Counted from the first letter of the stretch, positions 32,079 through 43,797 are shown. The stretch is DNA of 64,000 bases from Humulus lupulus (GCF_963169125.1 NC_084801.1:113239061-113303060), one strand, 5' to 3'. Program-made: numbers and translations. The notes: generated by a model from the letters alone, not told the origin.

Positions 32079-34863
32079 TGCCGCAGAACTCGGGAAAGTG
32101 GTGGGGGGTCAAAGATCGCGATTCCTTATTCACCAGTAACTCCGAGCCCAGAGTCCCCTTTTACTCGGAACCAGCGCTTGATTCGGGAGCACGAACTGAG
32201 GTGTGAGAAAGAAGACATCCGAGATCATTTTTGACATCAGATAGACGAGGTCAAAGAGGGAAAAAGGAGAAAACTAAGGGTCGCCATCTACCCAGATTCG
32301 GATCCCGAGCCTAGACCAATTCCCCTCGACTCTACGCTCAAAGTGACAGTTGCCTTTAGGCCGAGTGATCTCCAATTTTTACTGATGGGGGAACCTTCTA
32401 CCTCACAGCCAACCTCCGTCCCGACCTTGAAGGAGGAAATTTTTCAAGGTCGAGAATTATTGGAGCTCGATCTCTTCATTAGGGCAGATCTCTGACATTC
32501 TGGCCCTCCACAATATCGGACTGTCAGGCTCGCTAGGGTGTCGAGCTTAGGCCTCCCACGAACGAAGTTGCCACGCCCCGGGAGATGGGAATCCTGATAG
32601 CAATCTAAGATATTCAGCTTAGAGCCAGGAACATATGAAGGCAGGAGTTGTACTGCCCTTAAAGTCCTTTTTCAAAAACTTCACGGACTTTGTTGGGCTC
32701 GCCCCTTTCCAGCTCAACACCAACTCGTACAGGGTTTTGTCTGCCCTGAGGTCGCTTTATCATGAGCTAAAGTGGGAAAGACCTTCTCCAAAGGAGATCC
32801 TGTATCTCTTTTGTTTGAAAAGAAATCCCTCCCGAGCTCGGGGAGGGGATGGCTTCTACTACCTCTCGAGCTATCCCAAAGAGAATAAAATCTTATAGGA
32901 TCTTCCCAACCATCCCCTAGACTTCAAAAAGGCTTTCTTTTGGACAGATGGCTTGGCCCCTTCCAAACACTACTCATTCAAGCGAATTCGTAAGTCCCTG
33001 GCTAATTTCTTCTTTTTATGCTCGAGTTTTGTTTGAGCTCGCGCTTAATCATAATATGTTCATTTTTCCAACCAACTACCATCGTCCCACTCCCTCCAAG
33101 GAGATGAAAGAGCACAAAGAGGCTCTGCTTCAACTCCCTTACGGCAGGAGGTCCCGCTCCTATCTCCTCCATGAAGACGAGCTCTGAGCCTGCGGCATCC
33201 TGGAGAAGGATCAGTCCACATTTAACTAGTCCAACGAAAAATATACCCAGTGGGAGCTTATGCTTCTCCCAACTGGCAGCCTTCCTCCGAGGCGAAATGC
33301 TAGGCCGTAATCCCTAGCTCGACGTCGCAGGAGCCCGCAATCGGGGAACAAGGCCAACGATGAAGCCTCGAGTTCGAGCTTGAGTGACAGAGGTATGGTC
33401 ATCGTTCGCTCGGATTTGTGGTCTCCCTCACTACTTAAGCATAAGCCCGGAAGATTAGTGTTGTGTAAGGATGATAGGGACCATTTTTATGTATGGTCTT
33501 GGGTAGATGAGAGAGTTCATAGGTTCGATAGTTGGCTTGGGAAATATGACACTATGTATAGTCTGAACGAGGTATAGAACAGAATAGCCGTTCAATACGG
33601 GACAAACAACTATAGGGACCTTTCGAGGTTGACTTCAACTTATAGGGAAGGTACTTCCCCCGCTTCCTCTGAAGATGGGGGAATCATGTGGTCGTCAAGC
33701 ACGAGCTCGGGGGAGAGTTCCAGTTAGGTTTCTCTCTACTTGTCTTTTTATTCTTTGCCTGTCGGCATCATGCTAACTTGTTTTGTCTTGGAATATCTCA
33801 TAATGTGGTGCAACTGTGCAGATGACATGGATTCTGACCTCGACACTATGCTTGCTAGTGGAGAGGGGGCCTAGAGGAGTAAGCGCCTGAGGGGATCGCG
33901 GAAGTCTGACCGACCCGCCAAGGTCCTCAAGAGGATTGAGAAAACACCTCCTCCACCAGCTCCAGCTGCTGCGAGCCTGGCTGTGGATCCGACTCCTTAG
34001 GTCGAGGCATCCACTATGGTTGAGCTCCAACCTCCTCCGATCACGGTTCATTCAACTCTCGGCCCACCTCCGAAAAAACCCTCAACTTCCACAACACACA
34101 TGTTGTCGGTTTCCAATCACGTCGACGAGTATGTGATCGATCATGCTGCCGGATCCCATGGGGCTACACTCGGCTCAAACATTTTTTCTTGAGTGGGTCA
34201 GAGCTTTAGTGGCTTTGATGCCCCTCATTGGCAGTTTTTGAACAGTGCTCAAGACTGCAACACACTTTATGAGAAGAGTATCGAGCTCACTACTGCGGTA
34301 ACTCCCCTCATCTTGTTATTAGTTGTACTTGTACTTAGTTCATGTTCTAATTTTATTTCTTTGTGTGTTAGACTCTTTCTGTCTCTGCTCAACTTAATTA
34401 TAAATTGAATAATGAGGTCCATTCGAGTAAGTCTTATGCCCAGAAGGTGAAGGATCTCCAACTCAAGCTTAGTGACGAGCTCAAGGCCACAAAGGCAAAG
34501 ATGGAGGCTGAAGTAAAGGCTAAGACAACCGAGCTTGAGAAGGTGAATGCCAGGCTCACGGAGCTTGAAAAGATTAATGCCAAGCTTGAGGAGGAGAAGG
34601 CGGCCACTTTAGAGATTATGGAGGGCGAAAAGGCTCGTCTCCCTGCAGAGTTTAAGGAGAAGAAGGATCAGGCAGTCGACCTGGCCATGTATAGGATCTG
34701 GGCCAGTAATGCCGATCTCGATACCAACTTCTTAGGCTCTTTCGAGGAAGAAATAGTGGCCAAGTGGAAAGCTTGGCTCGATGAAGAGGAGGCTGCTCGG
34801 GAGGAGGCAGAGAAAGCCAAGGAGGATGCTGAGAAGGCTAAGGAGGATGCCCCTCCTTCCTAA
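32079..34863 (+). pseudogene. Tat2 antisense gene (aORF), Transposase_28-like with coiled coil
   Basis: Plus strand, opposite to gag-pol. Its N-terminal part is scattered over frames from 32079. At 32635-32898 there is FFKNFTDFVGLAPFQLN, YRVLSALRSLYHELKW and GGDGFYYLSSYP, the same Transposase_28-like region as in Tat1. A GTAAGT donor at 32990 matches Tat1 intron 1, though its acceptor seems to have lost AG. A clean intron at 34298-34371 joins SIELTTA to TLSVSAQLNYK in frame. The last exon is a strongly charged coiled coil (ELKATKAKMEAEVKAKTTEL onwards) with YRIWASNADLDTNFLG before a Lys/Glu/Ala tail ending at 34861. Stops in the first half make it a pseudogene. Confidence 0.7.
34298..34371 (+). 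other. Predicted intron in the Tat2 antisense gene
   Basis: Donor GCG|GTAACT and acceptor GTGTTAG|AC, 74 bp. The upstream frame (from 34193) and the downstream frame (from 34405) become one frame after removal: their starts are 212 bp apart, and 212 minus 74 is divisible by three. It sits just before the coiled coil, as in Tat1. Confidence 0.65.
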
Positions 34864-35802
34864 GTCTCTACCTGGGGCTGCGTCCCTTCAAATTTTTTGT
34901 AATAATTTATCTTCTGCTTTTTATGCCCCTATGGCTAAGACAATTTATAGCTCGTGAAAGAGCTATTTTCTTATGATATTTATAATACCGTATTTGACTT
35001 TACTTTAATATTTTTGCTTTACATTTCTTAGGTCAAAATATTTCACGCAATTTATATTAAAGTGTCCTTATGTCTGTTTATTCATACAAACACGCGGTGG
35101 ATTTTTAAGCTCGAGCTTCAATGCATTCATGCATAGTTTGCACGATATATCCGTATCCAATCTCGTTATTTGTCAAGGTCAAAAGTTACTTTTACCATGC
35201 ATCTGAAAGTACTTCTATGGTGTGTAACGCAAGTGGTTTAGTTATATCTTGCTGTTTTAGTTACTTTTCCTCATCCTTGGGTAGCTCCCCAAGGTTATGA
35301 GGTCGAAACCATCTTTTTGCAGGATATTCCAGCCTCGATCTCGACTTAGCTTGAAGTAGGTTGTGTTCCAACTTACTGTCGATTAGTTTTAGCTGGTTCA
35401 TTCCAAACCTATTCAGGTCGTGTTTTGTTTGTAATCCATACACTTATATTCTTAATCTAGTTATGTCTAGATCGCGTATTTGGTTACATCCAAACACTTT
35501 TATTTTTCATAATTTGGTTATATCCTAAACATCTTAGCTCGAGTATTTGGTTATATCCAAACACTTTATTCTTAATAATTTATGCTATTTCATTTTTTTC
35601 AAGCTGATGGTATATGTACCACTAATGCCCCCTTAATATCCTATGAGTGTGACCATAGGTTATTAAATTAAGAGAGTTTGCAAAAAATACAGCATATTGA
35701 AACGAAATATAACTTTATTTGAATAATTTATTAATAGGAATATAGTACAGATAAACAAGTATGGTTACAGGTGACATCATTCCTACACTATTGATAGTAA
35801 GG
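34864..35802 (-). other. Tat2 spacer between antisense gene and integrase
   Basis: Non-coding, AT-rich. Between about 35460 and 35580 the phrase 'atttggttatatccaaacactttatt' recurs two or three times imperfectly. This is the same relative position as the 119-bp array of Tat1, but no comparable array is present. A 60-residue minus-strand frame at 35261-35443 is not supported. Confidence 0.5.
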
Positions 35803-36870
35803 TCATAGATGTTCGCCATTCCATGCTCGTGGTACCAAACTCCCATTCAATCTTGCCAACTTGTAGACGCCAGGTCGGATAACTAATTCGATCTGATAAG
35901 GTCCTTCCAAATTAGGCCCGAGCACGCCAGCAGCTGGATCCCGTGTTGCCAAGAACACATGCCTAAGCACCAAATATCCCACTCCAAATTTTCTATCTCG
36001 AACTCTTTTATTGAAATACTGGGTAGCTCGCTGTTGGTATGCATCATTTTTTAGCTGAGCCTCGTCCTTTCTTTCTTCAATCAGGTCCAGACTTACTTCG
36101 AGCTGGGATTGGTTCGAGGCTTGGTCATAAGCGTGGGCACAAACTGTGGGTATTTCGACCTTGATTGGCAACATAGCCTTGCATCCATATGCCAAAGAAA
36201 AGGGGGTACGTCCCGTTGAAGTAAGAGCTGTGGTTTGATATGCCCACAAAACCTGGGGAAATTCTTCGGGCCATTTCCCTTTTGCTTCTTCCAACTTTTT
36301 CTTCAGAGAACTTTTTAGGGTTTTGTTTACAGCTTCGACCTGGCCATTCGCTTGGGGATGGGCCATAGAAGAGAAGCTCTTTATTATCCCATTTTTCTCG
36401 CAAAAGTAGGTAAACAAATCGCTATCAAATTGGGTACCATTATCGGACACAATCTTCCTTGGCATCCCATATCGGCATATAATGTTCTTTACCACAAAGT
36501 CCAAGACTTTTTTCGAGGTGATTGTCGCTAGAGGCTCAGCCTCGGTCCACCTCGTAGAGTAATCTACTGCGACTATTGCGTATTTAACTCTGCCTTTGCT
36601 AGTTGGCAGCGAGCCTATGAGGTCGATTCCCTAGACTGCAAATGGCCATGGGGAGGTCATCATAGTTAGCTCGGAAGGTGGAGCTCGAGGAATTGTGGCG
36701 AATCATTGACACTTGTCTCATTTCTTGACGTAATCAAACAAATTTGCTTTGATGGTAGGCCAGAAGTATCCTTGGCGTATGATTTTCTTGGATAGGCTAT
36801 GCCCCCCAGTGTGGTCTCCACAGAATCCTTCATGAATTTCTTATACGATCTTCTTAGCCTCGGGTGGAGT
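35803..36870 (-). pseudogene. pol: Tat2 integrase
   Basis: The 233-residue open part (36504-35803) runs from DFVVKNIICRYGMPRKIV through SDNGTQFDSDLF (second catalytic Asp intact) and GQVEAVNKTLKSSLKKKL (Glu) to LGPNLEGPYQIELVI near the C-terminus. Upstream, to about 36870, the zinc-binding region and first catalytic Asp are recognisable (IHEGFCGDHTGG, DKCQ, GIDLIGSLP). Stops interrupt that part: TAA before EIHEG, TGA near DKCQ, and TAG before GIDLIG where Trp is usual. The stop before the HEGFCGDH motif is at the same codon as in Tat1. Confidence 0.85.
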
Positions 36871-37353
36871 CACACATCGGAGTAATGGCATAGAGTATAC
36901 TCTTCTATATAGCCTTCCCTCCACAACGGTGTACCTGGGGAGCTGATACATCAATTTTTTACCCTTGGTCCGTTCTTCTAGGAGAATGTCGGTCTCAAGG
37001 CACCTAATTATCAGGGTCATCTAGGTTGGCTCAGAGTTTATCATACATACATCTTCCTCTTCAGGCTCAATTATACTGGGTGTCAATAGATGTTCGATTG
37101 GCACGACATTCATTTCATCGACCTCGGTGGACGTGGCGAGCCAAGCTAAGGCGTCTGCATTCGAGTTTTGCTCTCGGGGAACCTGTTCTATCGTGAAAAT
37201 TTGAATTGCTCAAGGGCTGCCTTCGCTTTTTCTAAATATTCAGCCATTCTCGTCCTGTGAGCTTGGTATTCCCATAACATTTTTGTTTACCACCAACTGG
37301 GAGTCACTGTAGCAATGTACCGCTTTTGCCTTGAGTTCCTTGGCTATTCGAAG
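36871..37353 (-). pseudogene. pol: Tat2 linker between second RNase H and integrase
   Basis: Broken coding sequence. The end of the second RNase H is seen as SDSQLVVN and NSNADALAWLA-like fragments, followed by the linker before the integrase zinc finger. Several frameshifts are present and no continuous frame survives. Confidence 0.55.
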
Positions 37354-37617
37354 TCATGCTAGTAGAGCTATGTATTTCACCTCGTTGTTTGACGGTTCAA
37401 AGTCAAATCTCAAAGCGGAGTGAAATCGACTTCCTACTGGGGTGATCAATATTATTCCTGCCCCCGACCCGTTTTCGTTGGAAGACCCATCAACATAAAG
37501 TTTCCACAGTTCGCGGACTGGGGTAACTTCATCTTTGGTCACTCCAGTGCATTCCACTATAAAGTTTGCCAGGGCCTGTCCTCTTATGGTTGTCCTTGAA
37601 TTGTCTGAGTTCAACAA
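37354..37617 (-). pseudogene. pol: Tat2 second RNase H (archaeal-type), fragment
   Basis: Contains ALANFIVECTG, then LWKLYVDGSSNENGSGAGI and NNEVKYIALLA. This is the same extra RNase H domain as in Tat1. Frameshifts separate it from the RT/RNase H frame upstream and from the rest of the domain downstream. Confidence 0.8.
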
Positions 37618-38900
37618 CCCATTTTAGTAATGGGCCCGAGGCTTCTAGCTTGGACAAGACTTGTCTTAGTGGTTGATCGGTCAACACATGAATGGGATGC
37701 GCTTGGAAATAAGGTCGGAGCTTTCGAGATGAGTGAATTAGGCTAAGAGCCAGGTTCTCCATTAAGGGATATCTCGATTCTGCCCCCAGTAACCTTTTGC
37801 TGACATAGTATACAGGTTTCTGCACCTTTTGTTCTTCTCGGACGAGCACGACGCTAATGGCGTGCTCGGTCGTAGCAAGATATAGGTACAAAATTTCCCC
37901 CGTGATGGGTTTCGACAAGATGGGAGGCTCTGCGAGGTGCTTCTTGAGCTCTTGAAAAGCTAACTCACATTCTTCTGCCCACTCGAATTTTCTACCTCCC
38001 CTCAAAAGGTTGAAAAATGGAAGACAACAGTATATAGATTTCGAGATAAACCTAGTTAGTGCCGCCATCCGCCCAGTCACACTTTGGACATCCTTATGCT
38101 TTCGAGGTGAGGGCATATCAATTAAAGCCTGGATCTTGTCCAGATTAGCTTCTATTCCCCGTGCGTTTACAATGAAGCCTAGGAACTTTCTTGATGATAC
38201 TCCGAAAGAGCACTTCTGGGGGTTGAGTTTCATGTCATACTTCCGTAACACATCAAAGCCCTCTTCAAGGTCATCCACATGGTTACTGTTATGTTTATAT
38301 TTAAACAACATATCATCAACATAAACTTGCATGTTATTACCTATCTGCTCGGATAACATCATGTTTACGAGCCGTTGGTAAGTGGCTCCAGCATTCTTTA
38401 GTCCGAACGACAAGACATTGTAGCAATACAGCCCTTTGTCTGTCACAAAACTCGTATGCTCTTGGTCTGGGGCATGCATGGCGATCTGGTTATATCCAAA
38501 ATAAGCGTCCATAAATGACATATGTCCATGCCCAGCTGCGGCATCTACGAGCTGGTCAATTCGAGGTTGGGGGAAGCAGTCCTTTGGACAGGCCTTATTG
38601 AGGTCTAAGTAATCAATATAGTTCTGCCATCTCCCGTTAGGTTTCAAGACCAGCATCGGGTTGGCGACCCAATCGGGGTAGAAGGCATCTCGAATGAATC
38701 AGTTTTCCTTCAACCTGTCGACCTCTTCTTTTAAGGCCTTCTTCCTGTCGTCATCAAGGAATCTTCGCTTTTGCTGCTTCAGGGGAAAGCTTTTGTCAAT
38801 ATTTAGAGCGTGGCTTACTACATTCGGATTTATCCCTACCATATCCAAATGTGACCATGCAAAAACATCCTGGTTCTTTTTCAAAAAGCAAATTAATTGC
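37529..38900 (-). pseudogene. pol: Tat2 reverse transcriptase and RNase H
   Basis: The 375-residue open frame (38656-37529) contains YIDYLDLNKACPKDCFPQPR, SFMDAYFGYNQI, FGLKNAGATYQRLVNMML, and the intact catalytic motif VYVDDML. It continues to KFLGFIVNARGIEANLDKI and the RNase H stretch VYYVSKRLLGAESRYPLMEN and TDQPLRQVL. The upstream part of RT (DVFAWSHLDMVGINP.., KKALKEEVDRLKEN) lies in another frame at 38884-38699, with a stop between. The polymerase domain is nearly complete. Confidence 0.88.
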
Positions 38901-39340
38901 TATTTTGTTTCTTCTGGAAGGTTTTTCCCTACCTTCATTGTTTTTGGGGGGTCTACTTCTTCGAGCCTGACCTCTTCAAGCTCTTCTAATGGCTCGAGGT
39001 CAGCTCTTTCCTCTATTCTAAGATCAATTTCTTCGTCTATCTCGAAGACTATTCCATTCTTATTTTGAATGATGACAAGTGTCTATGCGCTTGTCTGTTT
39101 CTTTCCTCTAATGGAAATGTTATTTTGTTTCTTCTAGAAGGTTTTTCCCTACCTTCATTGTTTTCGGGGGGTCTACTTCTTCGAGCCTGACCTCTTCGAG
39201 CTCTTCTAACGGCTCGAGGTCAGCTCTTTCCTCTATTCTCGGATCAATTTCTTCGTCTATCTCGAAGACTATTCCGTTCTTATTCTGAATGATGACAAAT
39301 GTTTGTGCGCTTGTCTATTTGTTTCCTCTAATGAAAAGCT
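38901..39340 (-). repeat. 220-bp tandem duplication in Tat2 pol
   Basis: 38901-39120 and 39121-39340 are direct copies with an exact 220-bp period, starting 'tattttgtttcttct'. They encode the acidic protease-RT linker. By eye about a dozen substitutions separate them, nearly all transitions. 220 is not a multiple of three, so the duplication shifts the frame. Confidence 0.9.
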
Positions 39341-39800
39341 ATAGCATTCCATTCCTGCGAGCTGGTCTCCTTTCAGTGTCCCGATGCCACTAGAAGTCGG
39401 GAACTTGATGGCCAAATGCCTTGCAGAAAAAACTGCCCCCAACCCTACTAGGGCGGGTCTCCCGAGCAGTACGTTGTAGGCCGATGGTAGATCTACTACA
39501 ACGAATTACATCATCTTTGTTGCCGAGACCGGGTAGTCTCCCAAGGTTACAGGGTGTTCAATAGATCCCATACAGGCAATCCCTTCTCCTGAAAAGTCGT
39601 ACAATGTCGTTGCACAGGCCTTTAGGTCATGAAGCATGAGTCCCATCCTTTCTAAGGTGGCCTTATAGAGGATATTCACTGAGCTCCCGTTATCAACCAG
39701 GACTCGATGAACCCTCTTGTTCGCGAGCTGAAGGGTGATAACCAGCGGGTCGTTGTGAGGAAACTGCACATGATATGTGTCGTCCTCAGTAAAAGTTATA
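39341..39800 (-). pseudogene. pol: Tat2 protease
   Basis: The frame at 39769-39506 reads FPHNDPLVITLQLANKRVHR then VLVDNGSSVNILYKATLERM. The D-N-G triad is the same as in Tat1, so Asn there seems typical of these elements. The end of the domain (PAYNVLLGRPALV-like, around 39440-39500) follows out of frame. The aspartic protease would cut the polyprotein during particle maturation. Confidence 0.75.
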
Positions 39801-42159
39801 GGTTGAGATTCAACCCTCTGGTGTTTCAGAGCCCTGGGTTCGAGTTCTTAAGGGGACCCGTCACCAGTATTCAGCTCATTCACGTATCTTTTTTGGGCGT
39901 TCTGCCTGATCCTGTGAGATGAGGCCCCCTCGAGATGGTTACAACATCTTCTCCATCAATCAGAGAGGGTCTCTCTTCTTCCCTTGCTCGGGAGTTATTG
40001 TTTTGGGTAAGCGGTGGTGCAGCTGCCCTCTGACTGGTAGAAGCCTCATTGAGATTTTGGTTTCTTACATATTGCCTGAAATATCCTCTCGAGATCAGCC
40101 TTCAATCTCGTCTTTTAGTTGCCTGTATTCATCGATGGTATGTCTGATATCTCTATGGAATCTGCAGTATTTACTAGAATCTCTCTTTGCATTCTGGTTC
40201 CTCATGGGGTCCGGCCACCTGAAAGGGACCTGGTTCTCATTAGCCAGGTAGATATTCTCCTGAGACTCATTCAGCTCGGTATACACTTTGTATATGGAGA
40301 AATATCTTTCCCCTCTCTTCTTCTTTCCCCCTTCCGCTTCGGGATTATTCCCTTCATTCTTCTTTCTTTTAGAAGGGTTATCCACAGGGGGTTTCGAGGT
40401 CGTAGGGTCTACCGAGGTCGAGGCAGAGTTTGCGTTTGTTGTTGTAGTTACAGGTTGAGAGGCCATATTCAACGCTGACCTCGCCTCTTCTGCATTAATA
40501 ATCCTTTGAGCTCGTCGATTAAACTCGGTTAAGGATCTCACGGGTTTCCTCTGCATATCTTCCCAAAGAGGATTAAATGGCCACTGTCGCCTACGTCACG
40601 AGTTCGGGTGACTTCCAAATTGAACCTTGTAAGGTAACTTTTCAACGTTTCATTCAGTTGTTGTTGGACATTAGTCAAGGCAGATGCCTCGGGCCTTATT
40701 CCAATCATGGCTCTGAATTGCTTCTTGAAATCTCTAGATAATTGATCCCTAGAAGCAATTTAATGCCTCTTATATTTTTCGAACAATTTTTTTACTGGTC
40801 CTGTGAGCGAGGCTGGAAATAGCATGCATCTGAGCTCGTAGCCCACATTACTCGCTCTCATAATGGTATTGAATGTACTTAAGTGACTGTATATATTGAA
40901 ATTCCCATCAAACGGTGGGACATGAGGAATTCAAAATCCTTGAGGAAACGGGTGCTGGAAATATGGGGGGCGAAGGGTTCGAGTTCCTCATCGAACTCTT
41001 CGTCCCAATCCCGGCCTCGTTCATTTTGTAAGAGCCTAAACGCTCTTTCCAATTGTTTGATCCTTTCCTGGGCTGGATCCATGGGAGGTCTGACTTGAAA
41101 CTGGTTATCGTTGATCACAATTCCAGCTTTGCGCCTCCACACAGGATTCTTGTGTCCATTGAGGTGATCCCTCAAGTCTGGGTTCGAGGGGTTACCATTA
41201 CCCCAATTCTAGTTTAGGTGTTCCCATAAATCTGGGTGATCCCTTCGATTCCTAGTATTTATGCGTCCCTGGTCATACATACTGACCGATCTAGTATCTC
41301 CTGAGCCTTCACTGATATGGCTCGTCGCGCAGTTGTTTCGAGATGGGTTTCTTTCTGGTTGTCTTGTCTCAATAGTGTAAGACCGATACATTTGGCTTCT
41401 CATGGGTTGGTTACCTCTATGCCCCCTAGAGGTCTCCCGATTCCCATGTTTTTGCCCCACTCACCTTTCCTTATCACCCTGAGTCGGTTGCGTGTTTCTC
41501 CAAGTTGGTGAGGGAAATCTTATCGGCGATGGTGCCTGCCATCCATTACGGGGCCTTGAAGGTCCCGAGTTTGCCTGTTCTGGTTCAGGAACATTCTGTG
41601 TGTTACCAGGATTTTGGGTCTGAGCCTCCGTGGGGGCATGGTTATTCCCAATCTCGGTCGGTACCTCAACAATGGAGTTGGTAGGAGCTCCAGCCTGGGT
41701 ACTTCTCCGGGGCCTTGAGGGAGCAGGCTGTTCTGCAGGTGGTGGAGGTTGCTCCGTTCTTCATGTGGCAGCATTTTTGCGAGGTCGCCCACGAGGCCTG
41801 CGTAGTGGAACATGAAAATCTCTTGGAGGTGGAGCTTGGGCCTCAGGCGGAGGCGGGGGTTGAGCTGCCTGTGCCTCAGCAGCCAATCTGGCCAGCTCCT
41901 CGTTACGTTTCTTGGCCTCCGCCAACTGCTTTCGCAACTGACGGTTTTCAAGCTCCACAATAGGGACATATCGTTCAGGGTTGTAGTACATGTCCTCGTC
42001 GTCCCTGGGGGCCGGTGGTGCTGGTGGTCCTCGAGAGTCAAAGGACCCACTCCTCTCATCTGGGTCTGAATTCATCATCGGATGCTTCCCAGGGTGCCGG
42101 GGGTAGTCAACTTCCTCTATGTTTTCCTCCTCAGGAATATTGGGATCATTCGCAGCCAT
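39801..42159 (-). pseudogene. gag: Tat2 Gag
   Basis: Gag starts at MAANDPNIPEEENIEE (42159). An acidic and coiled segment (ELENRQLRKQLAEAKKRNEE) and a Pro-rich region follow, then a frame change after RRPRGRPRKNAAT. The capsid-like middle is fragmented (for example 41175-40879). The C-terminal part at 40556-40095 contains SLTEFNRRAQRIINAEEA and a zinc-finger-like YCRFHRDIRHTIDEYRQLKD, in which the usual Gly and last Cys are Arg and Tyr. At least four frame breaks are present. Plus-strand frames across this region are shadows. Confidence 0.75.
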
Positions 42160-42215
42160 AGAGTATTCAGGGAGGCTTCTTCGACTTAATAGACTCGCGT
42201 ACGTACTGCTTAATG

Positions 42216-42235
42216 CTCTCAATGAAAGCACCAAA
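42216..42235 (-). promoter_or_regulatory. Primer binding site region of Tat2
   Basis: On the minus strand TTTGGTGCTTTCATTGAGAG follows the LTR end directly. It is identical to the Tat1 site over its first 18 bases. Confidence 0.6.
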
Positions 42236-43056
42236 CTGTTGATGCCGTTTTTCGTTAACTTAAATCGTAGAGCAATTAAACAACATATACTTTGAAGCGA
42301 ATGAATAATGAAGAAAGACAAGAGGGTTTTTTACGTGGTTCAGCAGTTAAGTTTGCCAAGTCCATGAGTCTATGTTATTAAGGCTTAAAGATTTCTGGAA
42401 ATTCTTCATAGATGAATTACCCAGAAATTATTCTCCAGCCAAAAGAAATCGATCACTTACAAATGGTTATTTCTCCTCTATTTATAGGGGAGGATACAGA
42501 GTTAATTCCCACATATTTCGGGAAGATATTCTGTATATCAATTTAAATAATGACATTAAATACAATATCTTCTACATATATGGAAACGTCCCATAAGAAT
42601 CAGGAATGGATAACAGACTAAATAATATTCCTTAAATGTTGGGATTGTACAACAATAAATATGTTCATACGTAACGAGCTATCCCAGATGACTCATCGGG
42701 TCTTTGAGATCAGCGATCGACCCTGTGGTTGTTGAGACTTATGGTATTGCGACAAGCTTGCCATCCCACTTTAGGACATGGTCGGAGTAGATTGACACTA
42801 TCAAAGCCATCATACTCGAGCCTGCACTTCCCAAGCTCGGACTGTTTAATCTTAAGGCAATCGATAACGGATGTCTCCCAACGTCATGTCATTTCGAACT
42901 CAAAAAGCATCCTGAGGTTACACATCTTCGAGGTCGTTATTTTATTTCAGAGATCTTACAACTAGACCATACAATGTTTTCATACATTTTGAGCTCACAC
43001 TTGACGAGTCTAGTTTTCAAGGTCATAACCTTTGGTCTCGAAATCTGGGTGTAACA
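42236..43056 (-). mobile_element. Tat2 5' LTR
   Basis: Minus strand TGTTACACCCAG to GGCATCAACA, 821 bp, followed on the plus strand by the TAGTT target copy at 43057-43061. The TATA box CTATAAATAGA is at 42477-42487 on the minus strand. Confidence 0.92.
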
Positions 43057-43061
43057 TAGTT

Positions 43062-43797
43062 GAATTTAAATAATTAAATAATCAAATTCAAATAATTATT
43101 TAAACTTATGATAAAATCTTAACCAACTAAAAGATATTTTTTTCTAATAAAAATAAAATAAGATAATTATACTTTAAATTAAAAAAATTTAAAATTAATT
43201 AAATAAAATATTATTTCACAAAAATAAGATCTATAATTTAGGCACCAAGATTGGTTCCCTAGATCACTAGGGTCAGCGACACCATGGGAGCCAAAGGCTT
43301 GGGTTGGTGGCTGTACAGGTGGCTTGGGCTGGCTGTAGGCGTGCAGGGGCGGGTGCGCAAGGAGCCACGGAGCTGAGCTGCAGGCGTGCAGGGTGCGGGT
43401 GCACAGGGAACCTAGGGACTGAGCTGTGGCGCGGGTGCGCATGCGTGCGCTAGCCTGGGCACTCGCGGTCGTGCGCCTGGCGCAGGCAGGGGCCTGGTGC
43501 GCAGGTGGCCATATGCCTAGGTTCATGCGCCTAAGGCTTGGATCCTTCTCTTTTCTCTCCCCTTTGTGTATTGATTTTTCAAATTTGAATTTCATGAAAT
43601 AAAATTATAAAAGTCCTATGCCTTTTATGGCTTACACAAGATGCAGAAAATTGAAATTCCTAACCCAATAGCACCATATAATTAACGATTAATCATTCAA
43701 CCAAACATTTAAAAAATATATCCATTCATTCAATATACATATCAACATACATATAACAAATGCAAGAAACTCACACAACATTTAATATATATGTAGA
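43062..43797 (-). mobile_element. Copia unit 1: leader, second part with GC-rich block
   Basis: Continues the copia leader after Tat2. It is collinear with 55572-56375 of unit 2. A GC-rich block at about 43240-43540 contains repeats of 'gcgtgcaggg' and 'ggtgcgca' type. A minus-strand frame of 138 residues crosses it but is low complexity and not conserved in unit 2, so I do not call a gene. Confidence 0.8.

Larger units (their letters stand above)
30294..43056 (-). mobile_element. Tat2: full-length Ty3/gypsy Tat-lineage element
   Basis: A 12,763-bp element with LTRs of 820 and 821 bp and an exact TAGTT target duplication (30289-30293, 43057-43061). The minus strand carries gag, protease, RT/RNase H, second RNase H and integrase. 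The plus strand carries an antisense gene between integrase and the 3' LTR. The layout and primer site match Tat1, but the LTR sequences differ, so they are separate families of the lineage. About 45 LTR differences (5-6%) by eye suggest it is older than Tat1. RT (YVDD) and the integrase SDNG motif are retained, but frameshifts and stops disable gag-pol. Confidence 0.9.

Noticed and set aside
40119..42069. Plus-strand frames opposite Tat2 gag
   Set aside because: Shadows of gag. No domain, and they cannot be joined to the antisense gene at 32079-34863.
43179..43595. 138-residue Ala/Pro/Arg-rich minus-strand frame
   Set aside because: It falls in the GC-rich copia leader. The homologous leader at 55790-56110 does not preserve the frame.
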